A stretch of 64,000 nt of DNA from Embiotoca jacksoni (taxonomy: Eukaryota > Chordata > Actinopteri > Embiotocidae), in NCBI GenBank assembly GCA_022577435.1, contig JAKOON010000007.1:20941866-21005865 (forward strand), given 5' to 3'. A program made the position numbers and the translations under genes. Under the pieces are notes generated by a model. It was not told the origin of the DNA. It searched no databases and saw only the letters and a program-made list of their open reading frames with translations. Numbering within the stretch: position 1 is the first letter of the stretch; the number at the start of each line of letters is the position of its first letter. Below, piece after piece: positions 61,575 through 64,000 of the stretch.

Positions 61575-62525
61575 CATTCTTGTACTTCTGTGTGAGCTTA
61601 GTGTCCATCCCCTGTTTCATTTGGGATGCTGTTTAACAATGTGAGTACTGACGGTACATATGATATGGCACACACTCTGACAGACACACATACATACACA
61701 TACAACACAAAAACAGAGCAGTGAATGCAGTCAGGATTAGTCCTCTTTATATCATGACAAAAATGTTTCAAACTCTTGTTTTCAACTATTCGTATTCCTG
61801 ACAAGCTTCATGTTTTTGTTACATAAACGTGAACCATGAACTTGATGAGCCTGTTAAGGGTCAAATTTATTTTATTAACATTGATCCTCTTAATGAGCAG
61901 GAAGGAATGCTTTGTATGCTAAGTTCTAACACATATTTGGGGGGTAATACGTGATCACTTTTCTTTTTTTCAAAATGTTTTGACAATATTTATATCTTCT
62001 TTATAACCTCTCATGTGTATTACTGTGGTATTTTTTCTTGCCCATTATTATTATTCATTTTTCAAATTCATTGTAATCATCAAATATTAATAATTACAGT
62101 GTTTCCGTACTGTGTGGTCTTTACGTATTGCAGTGCAATGCTACCTATCGGTGCTACAAGCTTGACGTGTCAGTGCGACAGTGAATGTGTGTTTTCAACT
62201 TTAAACTAAAACAACTAAAAGTTTCCTTACACAGATCAAATGCAGAATTAATTCCATTGAAGTCTTTTTGGATACTGTGGAGCAATCACAAAAAAATAGG
62301 TTTCATTATTTCAAATCATCAACACCTGCAGTATACTTCAAAGAGTAATGTTAAGCAGTGCTAAGGCAGGGCTTTGCATCCATTTCTTTAAAGATCCAAA
62401 TACTTACTATTATTATTTACTATCTTGTGATAATCACTCAGATCTACTTGTTTTGTGGCCAATACTTTACAGATAAACTCTTAAAGGTGTTCAGGGGATT
62501 TCTCTGAGGACGTTTTAGTTTTCAG
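61573..62525. other. No gene seen
   Basis: AT-rich unique DNA leading to the candidate exon. Confidence 0.5.
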
Positions 62526-62656
62526 TAAAACTGAAGGAGAAGTCTACACTTTTGCCACCTGATGTTTCATCAGATTCAGACGAGGCACCCTGCGAGGAAA
62601 ACAAGAAAAATGAGCTGTCTCAAAAGGGACAGCGTGAGGATGGCAGCTGCATTTGA
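62526..62656 (+). other. Candidate last coding exon, unidentified
   Basis: Seen: an acceptor with pyrimidine tract (GACGTTTTAGTTTTCAG) ends at 62525. The frame beginning with two leftover bases (TA, phase 1) stays open for 42 codons: KLKEKSTLLPPDVSSDSDEA, then a Cys- and Lys/Glu-rich stretch, ending REDGSCI and TGA at 62654-62656. The residue mix is that of a cytoplasmic C-terminal tail, and the last three residues S-C-I fit a class I PDZ-binding motif. The SDSDEAP stretch fits a casein-kinase-2 type site. No family is recognised. A 42-codon open frame is not rare by chance, so the support is composition plus splice signal only. Confidence 0.35.
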
Positions 62657-63559
62657 ATTGTATGTAGTGATGAGGCAGAGGGGGTTCCAAACCAGAACAA
62701 ACGTGGGAAGATGTTTCAGTAATTAATTGAGGAGTATGACAAATATATATTTGAAAGATCTGTAAGGTCTATACATAGTACACATTGCATTGCATATGTC
62801 TGTGTGCAATAATCAATTATGTTCAGTATGGTTGTGTGTGTAAGAGTGTACAAAGAGTGGATCGCTGCCTCCTTCACATTCAGAGAAGTTGCAAATCATG
62901 TCTTCACTCTGCTTTACCTCTGTATGGATTCTGATGTTTATTATCATTTAAGGGGAGCAAAAGTTACCAACTCATCCAGTACTTTCAATTAACTATGATA
63001 GTTTAACCTTCGCTGATTCATTAAGCAATCCATGTCCCGAATCTTTCTCAGGGGGTCATGAGCAATTTAACCAAGGTTCTTTATTACTGTATTGGGAAAT
63101 GAATCCCCCCCCCCCCCAATTAACACAAATTAAAAACATAACAAGCAACGAGCAGGGCAGTTTGGTGACAGTCTGACAGTCCAGAGAGGACTCATGTCCT
63201 ATCATCTCTTACATAAGTGGGACACAGCCTGTGGTGTAGTTAAGGTGAGCTCATTTTCTCTCCATGCGACAGTTCTGCTGTTTAGTTTTTATCAGTGATC
63301 ACAGCTTAATTAACAATTATTCTGGTTACACGTGGAGGTCAGAAGAAAATAGACACTGAGTGCCATATTCTCTTATGTTCCTTCGACATGCATACAGCAT
63401 CTGGAAAAAGAGCTATCGCATAGCAGGTGTAGATATATCAATCTGATATTGTCTATATTAATTGGGTAATAATGTAAACTGAAGATTAGCTGTTCTGTCA
63501 GTGGTACGTGATAATTACTGGAAAAAAAAAAACACATTACAGATAGCCTTTAAGATGCA
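62657..63559. other. No gene seen; C13 run at 63105-63117
   Basis: If 62526 is a last exon, this would include its 3' UTR. Thirteen C at 63105-63117; no clear repeat. Confidence 0.45.
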
Positions 63560-63680
63560 GTTTATTTATACAAAGGCAGCAGCTGTGTAAAGCAGGGTGT
63601 CATCTGCATAGCAGTGAAGGCAATACTATGCCTGGGGGTTGTTGATGTATGAATGATACATAAGAGGTGAATGGCCCGAA
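63560..63680 (-). pseudogene. L2-like RT catalytic-motif fragment
   Basis: The minus strand reads HCYADDTLLYT, with the YADDT codons at 63596-63610. It is preceded (63612-63680) by a degraded equivalent of the loop before the YADD box. This is the palm catalytic motif of an L2-like reverse transcriptase. The flanks are frameshifted, so it is an isolated relic. Confidence 0.6.
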
Positions 63681-64000
63681 CATATATTTTAGAAAAATAC
63701 AAATACATATTGTATCTGAAGAGAATTTTCAATAATAGAATAATTAGACTTTACATAGGTGACTTCACAGTTGTGGTTTCTCCCATCCCACTGGCCCAGT
63801 GCACCTCCCAGAATCTTGATTGTATCCAATATTATACAATTAGTATACAAAGGAGGCTGTCTATTATTTTGTCTTCATGAAGCCTGTTGTGAATTTATAA
63901 CAATGCTTGCAGTATGACCCTGGAAATCACGCTGCTGGCTCGTTGGTCTCGCAGTTTGTTCCAGACTGAAATATCTCTCTGACTTCGGTGATGTCCTTGT
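63681..64000. other. No gene seen at window end
   Basis: The ORF at 63671-63880 has no signature. The last 80 bp may be further L2 or repeat debris. Confidence 0.4.

Overview
The window is vertebrate nuclear DNA, almost certainly from a ray-finned (teleost) fish. It carries more than twenty long (AC/GT)n tracts totalling about 1.6 kb, relics of fish-type non-LTR retrotransposons (an L2-like lineage and a Rex1/CR1-like lineage), a decayed Tc1 transposase, tRNA-derived SINEs and several families of LTR-like repeats. I see no bacterial or viral gene organisation and no intact host gene. The region reads as a gene desert or the inside of very large introns.

Layout. 1-10 kb: unique AT-rich DNA with seven GT microsatellites and one LTR-like repeat (6.5 kb). 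10.7-14.6 kb: a repeat pile-up, with a 5'-truncated minus-strand LINE carrying a 19-bp minisatellite, then an LTR-like repeat, then a second LTR-like family lying inside an older repeat. 14.6-24.3 kb: mostly unique, with CA tracts, a dispersed repeat at 20.9 kb, another LTR-like copy at 22.4 kb, and a palindromic element holding a SINE. 25-29 kb: a duplicated noncoding block, a MITE with 13-bp perfect terminal repeats, and a Tc1 relic. 29-34 kb: mainly unique, with short clusters of homeodomain-type sites. 34.6-35.2 kb: a possible exon on the plus strand and an unidentified open frame on the minus strand. 35.5-49.5 kb: four more LTR-like copies, two L2 relics, and a 2.3-kb plus-strand LINE whose reading frame is interrupted by 36 copies of the same 19-bp unit. 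51.7-55 kb: a second full SINE, an old repeat split by a 1.3-kb L2 insertion, and L2 debris. 55.9-61.6 kb: dense CA/TG tracts, a G20 run and LINE tails. 62.5 kb: a candidate terminal coding exon. 63.6 kb: a minus-strand L2 fragment that still encodes the YADD motif.

Most notable: (1) two independent LINE copies carry the same 19-bp minisatellite at the same place inside the reverse transcriptase ORF (13 and 36 units), made from a segment of the coding sequence; (2) all eight LTR-like repeats lie in the same orientation; (3) two candidate exons, 28 kb apart, have compatible splice phase. The gene-level claims are weak. The repeat-level claims are visible directly in the sequence. All family names rest on recalled protein and tail signatures, not on a database search.
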